DNA from: Rhizobium sp. P38BS-XIX
GTDB taxonomy: Bacteria; Pseudomonadota; Alphaproteobacteria; Rhizobiales; Rhizobiaceae
NCBI RefSeq assembly: GCF_012641435.1
Contig: NZ_JABAIJ010000003.1
Coordinates: forward strand, 434,001-498,000
DNA: 64,000 nucleotides
Direction: 5' to 3'
The translations under genes and the position numbers were made by a program. The notes beneath the pieces are model-generated. The model had not been told where the DNA came from and did not search any database. It worked only from the letters and a program-made list of their open reading frames with translations. Below, piece by piece: positions 34,653-43,319 of the stretch. Position 1 is the first letter of the stretch. The number at the start of each line of letters is the position of its first letter.

Positions 34653-35494
34653 TCAGAGAGTTCAGACTTGCGTCGACTTTTCTGCGAGTTGGGCATCCCG
34701 CAAATAGTGCGAAAGATGCGCCCGTGCCGATCAATGTGCTCGCCGAGGCGGATGCCGCGCGCAATCGCCGGGATTGGCCGAGCGCCGCCTATTATTATGC
34801 TCAGGCGGTCGAGCAGCAGCCCGGCCGCATCGGCCTGTACGTGCAGCTTGGTCATGCCTACAAAGAGAGCGGAGATTTTGAGGCTGCTCTCGAAGCCTAT
34901 CGGCGTTTTCTTGAAGAAGAGCCCGATGATCCCGATATCCATTTGCAGCTGGGACATCTCTATAATCGTATGCACGATCTGGAGACGGCCCTTCAATGGT
35001 ACGACCGTGCGCATGAACTTTCGCCGAATGACACCGAAATAGCGCAGCATTCCGAGAAGGCACGCCAGCGGGTGTCGCGTGTCGATGTGGAGAACAAGCG
35101 CCAGAGGGCCATGGAGCTTGTCCAATCCAGGCGCTGGCAGCCGGCACGCGAGCAACTGAGAGACCTCGTTGTCAATGATGGCGAAGAGGATCTGATTGCC
35201 GTTTATGCCAACGTGACCAAGGAAGCTGGAGATTTCGACGAGGCCCTGCGGCTTTATGATATCTATCGCGATTACGCGAAAAATCACGATGCTGCATCGA
35301 TGATCGATGTCGAAATCCAGACCGCGCATCTCTACAAGGCCATGCGTGATATTCGTTCGGCTTTACATCACTATATCCGGGCGCGGGATGTGGAGTTCGA
35401 TCTATACGGCCATATCACGCCGGATTCGATTTCCGGCCAGGAAATTCGATCCTGCATGGGACAAATATATACCTGTTTCTGGCGTCCGGATTGA
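34649..35494 (+). CDS. TPR-repeat protein
   Basis: A 281-residue soluble protein with tetratricopeptide repeats between about residues 25 and 145 (NRRDWPSAAYYYAQAVEQQP, YKESGDFEAALEAYRRFLEE, YNRMHDLETALQWYDRAHEL) and more degenerate helical pairs after it (KEAGDFDEALRLYDIYRDYA). TPRs mediate protein contacts, so it may scaffold the glycosyltransferase complex. It is coupled by an ATGA overlap to the gene before it and is the last gene of the omp-Hint-GT-unknown-TPR run. A terminator-like hairpin follows. Confidence 0.85.
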   Translation: MIREFRLASTFLRVGHPANSAKDAPVPINVLAEADAARNRRDWPSAAYYYAQAVEQQPGRIGLYVQLGHAYKESGDFEAALEAYRRFLEEEPDDPDIHLQLGHLYNRMHDLETALQWYDRAHELSPNDTEIAQHSEKARQRVSRVDVENKRQRAMELVQSRRWQPAREQLRDLVVNDGEEDLIAVYANVTKEAGDFDEALRLYDIYRDYAKNHDAASMIDVEIQTAHLYKAMRDIRSALHHYIRARDVEFDLYGHITPDSISGQEIRSCMGQIYTCFWRPD

Positions 35495-35512
35495 TCCCAG
35501 CCTCCGATTGGC

Positions 35513-35531
35513 GCGAGAGCATCGCTCTCGC
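35513..35531. terminator. Hairpin between convergent TPR and kpsE-like genes
   Basis: GCGAGAGC, ATC, GCTCTCGC, then TTGCCTTAT on the plus strand. It lies in the 45-bp gap between two convergent genes and may serve both, with the better T-content on the plus side. Confidence 0.6.
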
Positions 35532-35539
35532 TTGCCTTA

Positions 35540-36742
35540 TCAGCTTTCGTGATCCCTGATGGCCGTGATCATGAGCCAGCCAAGCAGGTATGCTAGGCTC
35601 AAGGACAGAAAAACGATCAGAATATTCTTGGATGCGTAAGGCATCTCCGCTTCATCAGGCAGCGGCGGCGGCACCAGTACTTCGAGATAAAGCTGCTGAC
35701 GGCGAGCGTCCGCCCTTGCTGCTTCCAGCGCATCGAGCGCCGACACCAGCGCCTTGTTGGAAAACTCCCGCATCAGGACAAGGCTTTCATAGTCGGCAAT
35801 TCGCGGCGCGACGGAATTATCGCTCCCCACCATCTTGCCGCGCTCACTTTCGATCTGTTGCTCCAGTGCTGCGATCTGGCTCGTCAGAAACGGGATGGAG
35901 CTGCTGTCAGGTGCCGTCTTGCGTGTTTCTGCGAGACGCGCCCGCGTGGTCGCGAGTTCGGCACTGAGATTGGTGATCAGCTCGACCATCGACATCGAGC
36001 TTGCATTGGGGTCGATCATCAACTCCTTGTTTCGGAAGTTTGTAATACTCTTTTGTGCGTCGATAACGCGTTGTTGCGCCTGTTGGACTTCATTGTCGGC
36101 AAAACGCACCGCGTCATTGCGCGCGCGGTCGTTCAGTCGATCTAAAAGGTTGCCGCTGAGCGTCAGCAGCGTGGCGTTCATGTCGGCCGCGTCCTTTGCG
36201 TGGAACGCAGTCGTGCGCAGCACGGTGATGCCGGTGGTGTCGTTGTGGATGACAGAGACCCGATCCGAATAATATTTATAGAGCTCTTCCTCGCTGTTGC
36301 TTTCCCAAAGGCGAGGAAAACGAGTGAGCCAGTCCGCTTGCGGGCTGCCGAAGATCGCGCGGACGGGAAGCTGGCCTTGAAGTTCCTTCAGTGCCTGACG
36401 CGAGCGGATATATTCCTGCACCGAGAAAGTGTCGTCTTGTGAACGCGTGATACCGCTGTTTTGCAACAGCGACCCAAAGACGTTCGAGGACGGAGGCGCC
36501 GCCATGCGGACAACGAAGGAAGCTTCGGAGACGTAGATCGGCGCAGCAACGAACGCATAATAGGCACCGACCGCCAAAGTAGGTGCGATAACCGTCAGCA
36601 CATAAACCAGATGACGACGGGAGCGCTTCCGGCGCTTCTTGACGGGCACTGCAAAAGAGCGCGCAATCGTTGTGCGTGACGCTTCTCGGTTTGGCTTTGA
36701 GTCCAACTCCTTGTCTTTGGTCTCGGAGTTTATGAGAGCCAT
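35540..36742 (-). CDS. Capsule polysaccharide export inner-membrane protein (KpsE-like), copy 1
   Basis: A 400-residue polysaccharide co-polymerase of the PCP-3/KpsE type. A basic N-terminus (KKRRKRSRRH) precedes transmembrane span 1 at about residues 44-66, then the YVSEASFVVR element, a long periplasmic coiled-coil section (about 200-345, RARLAETRK, ESERGKMVG), and span 2 at about 372-392. Such proteins bridge the inner-membrane ABC exporter and the outer-membrane KpsD/Wza channel. It is transcribed alone, divergent from the kpsM-like gene, away from its paralogue at 43320-44525, with which it shares overall pattern (S-E-x-x-F-V-V-R, SEDMFKHY-like YKYYSDR). Confidence 0.9.
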   Translation of the reverse strand: MALINSETKDKELDSKPNREASRTTIARSFAVPVKKRRKRSRRHLVYVLTVIAPTLAVGAYYAFVAAPIYVSEASFVVRMAAPPSSNVFGSLLQNSGITRSQDDTFSVQEYIRSRQALKELQGQLPVRAIFGSPQADWLTRFPRLWESNSEEELYKYYSDRVSVIHNDTTGITVLRTTAFHAKDAADMNATLLTLSGNLLDRLNDRARNDAVRFADNEVQQAQQRVIDAQKSITNFRNKELMIDPNASSMSMVELITNLSAELATTRARLAETRKTAPDSSSIPFLTSQIAALEQQIESERGKMVGSDNSVAPRIADYESLVLMREFSNKALVSALDALEAARADARRQQLYLEVLVPPPLPDEAEMPYASKNILIVFLSLSLAYLLGWLMITAIRDHES

Positions 36743-36893
36743 GCCTTCACCTTTCCTATTGATTGGCTGCGACTGCGTGCCGGCGCTGCGGTAATTGTCC
36801 GAAGCTGACGCAATGAAGATTGAGCGAGTGATCTTCGCCGGTATCGTTGGGCCGTGGTTCGAATAGGACCGAATACCTAAAAGGAGCTGTCGC

Positions 36894-37703
36894 GTGGATC
36901 ATATCTCCAACAACACTCGTACCGGCTCGCGCTTCATCGAAGGGCTGAAAATCCAGGGGCGAGTTCTGGGCGCCTTGATCATGCGTGAAATGCTGATGCG
37001 CTATGGCCGTGAAAACATAGGGTTTCTTTGGGTCGCGCTGGAACCGATGATTCTGACGAGCGGCGTGATGTTGATGTGGAGCCTGATGCGCCACGAAGCC
37101 CATGGATTGGCGGTCGTCGCCTTCGTTCTCAGCGGCTATATGCCATTGACCCTCTGGCGCCATGTAAGCGGCCACGCCGTCACCTGCCTGCGTCAAAACC
37201 TGCCGCTGATGTATCATCGACAGATTCGCCTGGCCGATGCTTTGATTGCGCGGGCACTTCTGGAAATTGCGGGTACGACGGCTGCCCTCATCATCGTCTA
37301 TACGATTTCGCGATTGGCCGGCATCGTACCGCCCTATCAGGATCTCGGCCTGCTGCTTGCGGGCTGGCTGTTCATGGCCTGGTTCTCGTTCGCCGTCGGG
37401 TTGGTTTTTGCCGCAGGCGCCGAACGCTTCGAATTCGTGGAAAAATTCATTGCGCCATTCCAGTATCTGACGCTGCCGATCGGCGGCATGTTCTTCATGG
37501 TGGCATGGCTTCCGAGCGGACTGCAGAAGCTGGCCTTGTACGTTCCCACCGTTCATTGCTTCGAGATGTTTCGCGCGGGCGTTTTCGGCGAGTCTGTCGA
37601 GACATTCTTCGATATGGGCTACATCTTCAAATGGTGCCTGTTCACCACGGTCGTCGGGCTCATTCTGGTCAACTATGCCCGCAGCCATATAAAGTTCGAA
37701 TAG
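36894..37703 (+). CDS. ABC-2 polysaccharide export permease (KpsM-like)
   Basis: A 269-residue inner-membrane permease with six predicted spans. The N-terminal region has the typical GALIMREMLMRYGRENIGFLW stretch, and the C-terminus has GYIFKWCLFTTVVGLILVNY. It uses a GTG start with AAAGGAG 7 bases upstream. With the KpsT-like ATPase encoded at 44522-45256 it should form the exporter of a lipid-linked capsule polymer. The separation of the permease and ATPase genes by about 7 kb and three gene blocks is unusual. Confidence 0.9.
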   Translation: MDHISNNTRTGSRFIEGLKIQGRVLGALIMREMLMRYGRENIGFLWVALEPMILTSGVMLMWSLMRHEAHGLAVVAFVLSGYMPLTLWRHVSGHAVTCLRQNLPLMYHRQIRLADALIARALLEIAGTTAALIIVYTISRLAGIVPPYQDLGLLLAGWLFMAWFSFAVGLVFAAGAERFEFVEKFIAPFQYLTLPIGGMFFMVAWLPSGLQKLALYVPTVHCFEMFRAGVFGESVETFFDMGYIFKWCLFTTVVGLILVNYARSHIKFE

Positions 37704-38057
37704 ACCGATAGCCGTCTCGCCGTTTGTGGTTTCGCCGGCAACGTCCGCGCGGCCATTACCGGCGGCCGACATATTCCATTTGCCCGGCTCAAAAGCTCCT
37801 GTCTTCGGAAGGCGATCTAGCGGACGCCGTTCCAACATAACCTGTGCCCTCCAATCGTGGACCTGGGCGGTCGCGCGGATGTGACGGCTCAGCATCACCG
37901 TGTTCAGCGGAAGCGCGTCCTTGGCAGACATCCCGATGGAGCCTGAGCCGTCATATGCCTTCGTATTCATGTCATCGACCCGTTGTCCGCTACGGCCTCG
38001 TTCGGTTACCGGGCATCCCGGTTCCTTTGTCGAGGCCGCGCTCGTCAATGATCGCGG
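37704..38057. other. 354-bp gap with an open but unrecognised minus-strand frame
   Basis: No recognised gene between the kpsM-like gene and the convergent FkbM gene. On the minus strand a frame opens at 38048 and stays open through this gap and on through the antisense of kpsM to 36756. The gap part (for example MNTKAYDGSGSIGMSAKDAL from 37970) has no poor-codon warning signs but also no ribosome site and no family I know. It may be a gene remnant. Confidence 0.3.
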
Positions 38058-39110
38058 TTAAACCGCGATCTCCTTCAAGCGCTCCGCGCTCGTTTTCGGT
38101 GTCACCAGGTTTAGGCCAAGCCGCTGGAGGCGGTCGTTCACCTGCTCTATGCGGCTCTCGTGAACGGCTAATATGTTGGCAACCGCACCATACGGAAAGG
38201 TCTGATCGAGCTCTTCCGGCGTGGCAATCCGGGCCAATTGCTCATGCTCGCTGACCCATATCTGGTAGCCGAGATTGGTGAATTGACGATAAATTCCGCC
38301 CGGCGATTCCCTCGAGAGGAACGCGAGCATATCGCGGTTGATTTCCATAAGGATTGTCGGCTTGTGCGCAGTGAGAGTCTGCTCCGCGCCCTTCAGGAAA
38401 AGCCCTTCCGCCCCTTCGATATCAACCTTGATGACGTCAGGCCGCAAACTGCCGATGGCATGATCAAGCGTATCGACCTTTGTCATCCTGCCGACTTTGG
38501 TTTCTGCTGCATTCACGACGAGGCGTGTGGCGCCGGCATTGACCGTGTCCTCGGCGTCGTTGAGGTGCATCTGGCCGGGTTCATCCGCCAATGCCAGCTG
38601 CAGGACGGTGACACGATCTTCGAAGCCGTTTTCCATGATGGACCGGTTGAAGAGATTCCAGAGTTTCGGCAGCGGCTCGAATGCGAGCACATTTCCTCGG
38701 AATGAAGGATGTGCGGCAACGGAAAGCGAGTAGTATCCGACATTGCCGCCGACATCTATGAACTGCCCGTTATCGGGAAGGATTGCCTTCACGAGATCGA
38801 TATCGAACCGCTCATATTCGCCGTTCATGATACCGAAAGACATATGATACTGACGAAGATCCAAATGCACTTTGAAGTTATTTTTCGTCTCATAAAGGAC
38901 GAAAATGGATTTCGGAACGAAGTTGTCGAAAAGCAGCTCGCCATAACGGTGATGAAATTCCACGGAGCGCAGAAAGCGATGCCGATGTTCTTCAAGCGGT
39001 ATATCCGTGAGCTTTAGCAGGTCTTGCGCGATGGCATCGCGCTCATCCGCATTGACCTGTCGACCGAGGATAAATTTGTAACAATTTTCGATATCGTAAA
39101 AGCTCGTCAC
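38058..39110 (-). CDS. FkbM-family methyltransferase with N-terminal DUF4214-like segment
   Basis: A 350-residue protein from a GTG start. Residues 1-60 (FYDIENCYKFILGRQVNADE, FLRSVEFHHRYGEL) look like a DUF4214 segment. The SAM-dependent methyltransferase domain follows with FIDVGGNVGYYSLSVAAHP (motif I, about residues 117-135), VLAFEPLPKLWNLF, and VIKVDIEGAEGLFLKGAEQT, which are typical FkbM marks. It should O-methylate a sugar of the exported polysaccharide or glycolipid. It is the last gene of a minus-strand group kpsC-GT-fkbM, about 88 bp after the glycosyltransferase gene. Confidence 0.87.
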   Translation of the reverse strand: MTSFYDIENCYKFILGRQVNADERDAIAQDLLKLTDIPLEEHRHRFLRSVEFHHRYGELLFDNFVPKSIFVLYETKNNFKVHLDLRQYHMSFGIMNGEYERFDIDLVKAILPDNGQFIDVGGNVGYYSLSVAAHPSFRGNVLAFEPLPKLWNLFNRSIMENGFEDRVTVLQLALADEPGQMHLNDAEDTVNAGATRLVVNAAETKVGRMTKVDTLDHAIGSLRPDVIKVDIEGAEGLFLKGAEQTLTAHKPTILMEINRDMLAFLSRESPGGIYRQFTNLGYQIWVSEHEQLARIATPEELDQTFPYGAVANILAVHESRIEQVNDRLQRLGLNLVTPKTSAERLKEIAV

Positions 39111-39198
39111 TTCTCCAGCCCCTTTTTAACACTGAGACAAACCAGAATTCCGTTTTCTTGTTGCGTCTGCATTGCGGCGTTCACCGTCTCTCAAGTTG

Positions 39199-40563
39199 TC
39201 AGCGCAAGGCGGTGCTCGGCACCAAGCCGGATAGGCGTTGGCGCACACGCTGTGCTGCATAATGCCGTGCGGAAAAATCCGCTGCGATCAATGCCTCCAG
39301 ATCGTCGAAATGGGCGTCCCATCCTGGCGCGGCATATTGTCCGAAGCGACGTTGCGGAGCGGCGGCGATCGCGTCGACCGCGGCGCGCCAGCTCATCCCG
39401 TCCAACGGGTCAAGGAAGACTGCGGCCTGACCGGCGGCGGCTTCGCGATGGGCTGTAATATTCGAGGCAACGACGGGAGTGCCGACGGCGATCGCCTCGG
39501 TAATCGGCATGCCGTAGCCTTCCGCAAAGGATGGTGACAGCAATGCGGCCGCGCCAGCCACCAGCCTTGCCAAAGCGGCATCCTCGAGGCCGGGAACTTC
39601 GATGACGAGCCCGGGAAGAGCCGGGCAACGCTCCAGCATCGCCAATATGTGGCTGTTTTCCCAACCTCTTTTGCCAACGATGACGAGCCGCGGCGCATTT
39701 GCGCCATCGCGTTCGGCCAGATATTGCCATAGGCGCAGAAGCAGCATGTGGTTCTTGCGAGGTTCGATCGTGCCGATTGCCACGAAGTAAGGTGTTTTCG
39801 GAGCGGCGATATCCTTCGATGGTTCAAGGAAGCATTGTTCGACACCTGGAGGCAGCACCGCAATGGAGGGCAATCTCTTGTTGTTCTCCTGCGCATAGGT
39901 CCGCATGGCGCGCGCCGTAACCTGCGAATTGCATAGAATGAGGCTTGCGTGTTTCAGCACGGTTTCCATTCTACGCCGGTGCCTTTCGGGCTCTTCCTGG
40001 CGTACGAATTCGGGATGGGACAATGGAATGAGATCGTGAACATAGAACACGCCGTTCCTGCCGGTCTCTCCAAGCCAAGAGTAAGCGGATGTTCTCTCCA
40101 GGCGGCTGTGAGAGACATGAATGAGAGACGCGTTGCTGGGCAGCAGCATTCCATTATTGAAATGACTGGTCACGACATGCGCCATCTTGCGCAGTCTTTG
40201 TGTGTATGTCGGGCTGCTTTTGGGAACCGAGCTTGGCTGCCATCTTATCTTGCCATCAACTGCAGCGAAAATGCGCTCGAGAAGCGCGGCTTGAGGCCCA
40301 GAGAGTTCGGTTGTTGCCCAACGGCCATTGAGCGTTGATACCAGTCGATCAGCCCGCTCACCCTCGACGGAAATCGCACCATGATGGCCGGTTTCGACAA
40401 ACCACGGATATTGCGGCCAGGGTCGGTCGCGTTTTGCCAACACGATCTTACGGCGCTCGTTGAGCCAATGCGCATAATGCAGCTCGTAGCGATCAATTCC
40501 TGTTGGCGTCGGGGAATGAGCCCGCTCCATCAATCGCGAAATGTCCATCACGATGGGGTTCAT
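39199..40563 (-). CDS. GT4-type glycosyltransferase
   Basis: A 454-residue GT-B glycosyltransferase. The core reads YFVAIGTIEPRKNHMLLLRL (about residues 270-290), IVGKRGWENSHI, then LLSPSFAEGYGMPITEAIAV with the E-x7-E donor signature, and GTPVVASNI. The start is set by an ATGA overlap with the stop of the kpsC-like gene. No membrane span. The donor and acceptor are unknown; coupling to KpsC places it in capsule assembly, perhaps on the Kdo linker or the repeat unit. Confidence 0.9.
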   Translation of the reverse strand: MNPIVMDISRLMERAHSPTPTGIDRYELHYAHWLNERRKIVLAKRDRPWPQYPWFVETGHHGAISVEGERADRLVSTLNGRWATTELSGPQAALLERIFAAVDGKIRWQPSSVPKSSPTYTQRLRKMAHVVTSHFNNGMLLPSNASLIHVSHSRLERTSAYSWLGETGRNGVFYVHDLIPLSHPEFVRQEEPERHRRRMETVLKHASLILCNSQVTARAMRTYAQENNKRLPSIAVLPPGVEQCFLEPSKDIAAPKTPYFVAIGTIEPRKNHMLLLRLWQYLAERDGANAPRLVIVGKRGWENSHILAMLERCPALPGLVIEVPGLEDAALARLVAGAAALLSPSFAEGYGMPITEAIAVGTPVVASNITAHREAAAGQAAVFLDPLDGMSWRAAVDAIAAAPQRRFGQYAAPGWDAHFDDLEALIAADFSARHYAAQRVRQRLSGLVPSTALR

Positions 40564-42686
40564 CGGGCTTTTCTCGCTTCGAGCATGTGAATGATCCGCG
40601 CCAGCAAGCGGCGACGCGAGGGATTTGGCGCCGTGCCCAGCCGCGCATTGTAAAGCTCGGTGATCACGTCTTCTGGCGTGCAGGGGAGGTTGGCGATATT
40701 CGACCAGTATCTGGGATAGAGTATCAAGGTACCTGCGACGAGCGCATCCAGGGTGAGCATGCGCTTGCGCCGCAAAGTAACCACGCTATCGCGCGTAAGG
40801 CCCCAACCGGCGTAAAATGGCAGGCCATGGCACCAGACGGGCTTCTCCCGCAGGAGCGCCTCAAATCCGATCTGGGAGGTTGCGACGTGCACTTCGTCGA
40901 CCGCAGCCAGAAGTTCATCCAGATTGACATTGCCGATGATGAGATCCGCATCCTCCGTCGCAGGAAGCGGCTTATCCGGATGGTGCGCATCGCCCTTGGC
41001 GAGAAGGTCGGGGTGCTGCTTGTAGACGATAAATCCGTTTGGCCTGATTCGCCGAACGGCTTTCAGCAACTCGACGTCCGAGCTATGCTTCGCCATGCCG
41101 AACCGCAGCGAGGCATCGTTGGGAACTTGCCCTGCCACCAGAATGATGGCGCGTCCGGCTGCCAGATTTCTATAATCGGGAGCGGGTTGCGGCGGCAGAT
41201 TGTATTTTGTGATCTCCATCGAAACGACGGCCTGCCGCAGGCGCCGCGCCCGCTCCAGAAGGCTAGCATCGAAGTCCGTCTCGTTGAGAATTGTCTCAAG
41301 TTGGCTCGGGGCCGTGGCATTAAAATAGATGCCTTCGGAATCGAAGCAGAGCGACGATGGCGGGACGAGGGAGGTGCCGAGGCCGGCAGACCGAATGAAG
41401 CCATCCTCGACACGGATAACCTGTAATGTCCTGTCCTGCTTTCTAAGCAGACTTTCGTCCGGCGCTGCCGAATTACCCCATAGAACGATCGTATCCGCGT
41501 CCTCTATTTGCTCGACCGTCGGATTGGTCGCAAACCGCACCTCCGATCGCGGGCTGCTCAGATAGCGGCGCATCACGGAGCGCTTGTGAAGCGAGAAATT
41601 GACGCAGAGATAGCGGCCCGACAGTGACTGTTCGCGGTTACGCCATTCGACGAGACGCTCGATTGCTCGCTCCGCCGTAATCGGCTTGCGTGAGATGGGG
41701 TCTACGTAACGGGAATACTGAAGAAGAGCAGCGTCCGCAAACTCGTCGATTGTCACGCGTCGGCTGCGGCGAGCTCTTGCTGCGACCGCGATCGAACCTT
41801 CGGCTCGATCCTGTGTCAGCCCCCAGCCGGCATAGGCAGGCATGCCGAATGTCACCACGGGCATATTGCGCAGCAGCGCCTCCAGGCCGAGTTGACTGGA
41901 CACCGTCCAAACCTCATCCACGACATCAAGCACGGACTGGGCGCAAACCGCATTGTCGAGGAATTGCGCTCGGCTGTCGTCGGCATGTGCGGTCAGGAAA
42001 CCTCTCGCAGGACCGGCCACGACATCGGGATGGCCTTTGATGACGATGTCGGCGTTCTTCTCGGCTAGTGCAGCATTCCACATTCTCTCGAAGCTGGCCT
42101 CATCGGCGCCTGCACACACGACCGATCGATCGCCCACGACCTGATCCACGAGCAATATGCGCTTGTGACTGCTTCGGCGCAGCCGCACGGTGGTTTCGGG
42201 CAGGTAATTATATTTTGAAAGCCGCTCACTAACGATCCATTGCCGTAGATTTCGGGCGCGATCCTGATTGTCTTCACCAGATCCGTTCTGGAGCAGCGAT
42301 TCAAGCCGGGATGGACCTTCAGCCGAAAAATGGATGCCGATGTCATCCGCAACGATCGAGACAGACGGCGCCGACGTGCCGCCGACGGACCGGAGAAAGC
42401 CGTCCGTAACCGTCCAGAATGGGAGCCGGTGCATGCGGGCATAAAGGCGGGCAAGGCGGGACAGAGGGCGATCGCCCCATCCGACCACGCCATCGGCCGT
42501 CCCCATCGTCAACTCTATCGGTCGCAGCGATGCTGAAATTGCCGGGCCTATGAGTGGGAAGCGCTGGCGTGTCGACAGAAAGGCAAGAAGGCTCGAATTT
42601 ACCGGCGGCAACCACGAGGCGCGTGCACCCGGCTCTCCTTGCGAGGATCGCATGTCTTGGGGAAAGATTGTCGAATCCGAATACAT
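40560..42686 (-). CDS. kpsC: KpsC-like capsule Kdo-linker glycosyltransferase (two-domain)
   Basis: A 708-residue protein of the capsule polysaccharide biosynthesis family (KpsC type). It has two related modules: residues ~60-340 with WGDRPLSRLARLYAR, DGFLRSVG, VKGHPDV-like IVIKGHPDVVAGPARGF and MPAYAGWGLTQDR; and residues ~380-690 with VEDGFIRSAGLGTSLVPPSS, VYKQHPDLLAKGD and LPFYAGWGLTRDS. In E. coli, KpsC builds the alternating beta-Kdo linker on the lipid anchor of group 2 capsules. The partner KpsS and Kdo synthesis genes are not in this window. The start could also be 42653. It is coupled to the glycosyltransferase gene that follows. Confidence 0.9.
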   Translation of the reverse strand: MYSDSTIFPQDMRSSQGEPGARASWLPPVNSSLLAFLSTRQRFPLIGPAISASLRPIELTMGTADGVVGWGDRPLSRLARLYARMHRLPFWTVTDGFLRSVGGTSAPSVSIVADDIGIHFSAEGPSRLESLLQNGSGEDNQDRARNLRQWIVSERLSKYNYLPETTVRLRRSSHKRILLVDQVVGDRSVVCAGADEASFERMWNAALAEKNADIVIKGHPDVVAGPARGFLTAHADDSRAQFLDNAVCAQSVLDVVDEVWTVSSQLGLEALLRNMPVVTFGMPAYAGWGLTQDRAEGSIAVAARARRSRRVTIDEFADAALLQYSRYVDPISRKPITAERAIERLVEWRNREQSLSGRYLCVNFSLHKRSVMRRYLSSPRSEVRFATNPTVEQIEDADTIVLWGNSAAPDESLLRKQDRTLQVIRVEDGFIRSAGLGTSLVPPSSLCFDSEGIYFNATAPSQLETILNETDFDASLLERARRLRQAVVSMEITKYNLPPQPAPDYRNLAAGRAIILVAGQVPNDASLRFGMAKHSSDVELLKAVRRIRPNGFIVYKQHPDLLAKGDAHHPDKPLPATEDADLIIGNVNLDELLAAVDEVHVATSQIGFEALLREKPVWCHGLPFYAGWGLTRDSVVTLRRKRMLTLDALVAGTLILYPRYWSNIANLPCTPEDVITELYNARLGTAPNPSRRRLLARIIHMLEARKAR

Positions 42687-43319
42687 ATGTGCCCCCCGAA
42701 CGCGTCCTCGTTACGAATGATCGTAGCAACGAAGGCGATGCATCTGCCGACGCGTCGCTTCGACTGGAAGAACGAGAGGAATCGCTTTCTTGGGGGCAGG
42801 AAAGAAGGCCGCAAACTGGGTCGAAAGGGCCTGAAAAACGGATTGGAGGAACTCTCGTGACAAGCGATAGCAGCAATTGGCCTGGACGGTCAGCGATATG
42901 GTCGTATCGCAGTCCTGCCTGGTGATCTTGCTATCAAGGCTAGAGGTGCCTCCAGATTTTCCCATTCCGAATTCCTTGAACCAGCAATGAGGGAGAAATG
43001 GCGAATTCAATGGCAGTTATCGCCGCCGCGATTTCCCGTCGCCATACGGATCACGTCGCTAAAGTATTAAATGCGACAGCGGTGCAATTATTCTGTAAGT
43101 GTTAGATTAAATTTTCTATGTCAGAGAATTATATTTGACAATAAAAGGATATTTGTAAATTCTCTATCAAAAATAAGCATTCCGCAATCGTTGTACGCAT
43201 GCGTGAAACGGCGGTTTGGACTGTGTTGGGAACATGATTTTTTGTGATCTTCCCAACGTCTCGGAAAGACTGGAAATGGCGTTCGCTGTTCTCGGAAAGA
43301 AGAGGTTTATGGTTTTTGA
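42687..43319. other. 633-bp divergent intergenic region, no gene seen
   Basis: Lies between the divergent kpsC-like and second kpsE-like genes. Several short frames cross it but none has a family match or a convincing ribosome site. The part near 43060-43170 is clearly AT-rich (for example TTAGATTAAATTTTCTATG), suggesting promoters for one or both directions. No clear -35/-10 pair or palindrome was found. Confidence 0.4.

Noticed and set aside
36756..38048. 430-codon minus-strand frame as a real gene
   Set aside because: Most of it is antisense to the clear kpsM-like gene; only the part outside kpsM is kept as a low-confidence observation.
42554..43010. Short frames on both strands upstream of kpsC and kpsE
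   Set aside because: They conflict with each other, have no ribosome sites and match no family.
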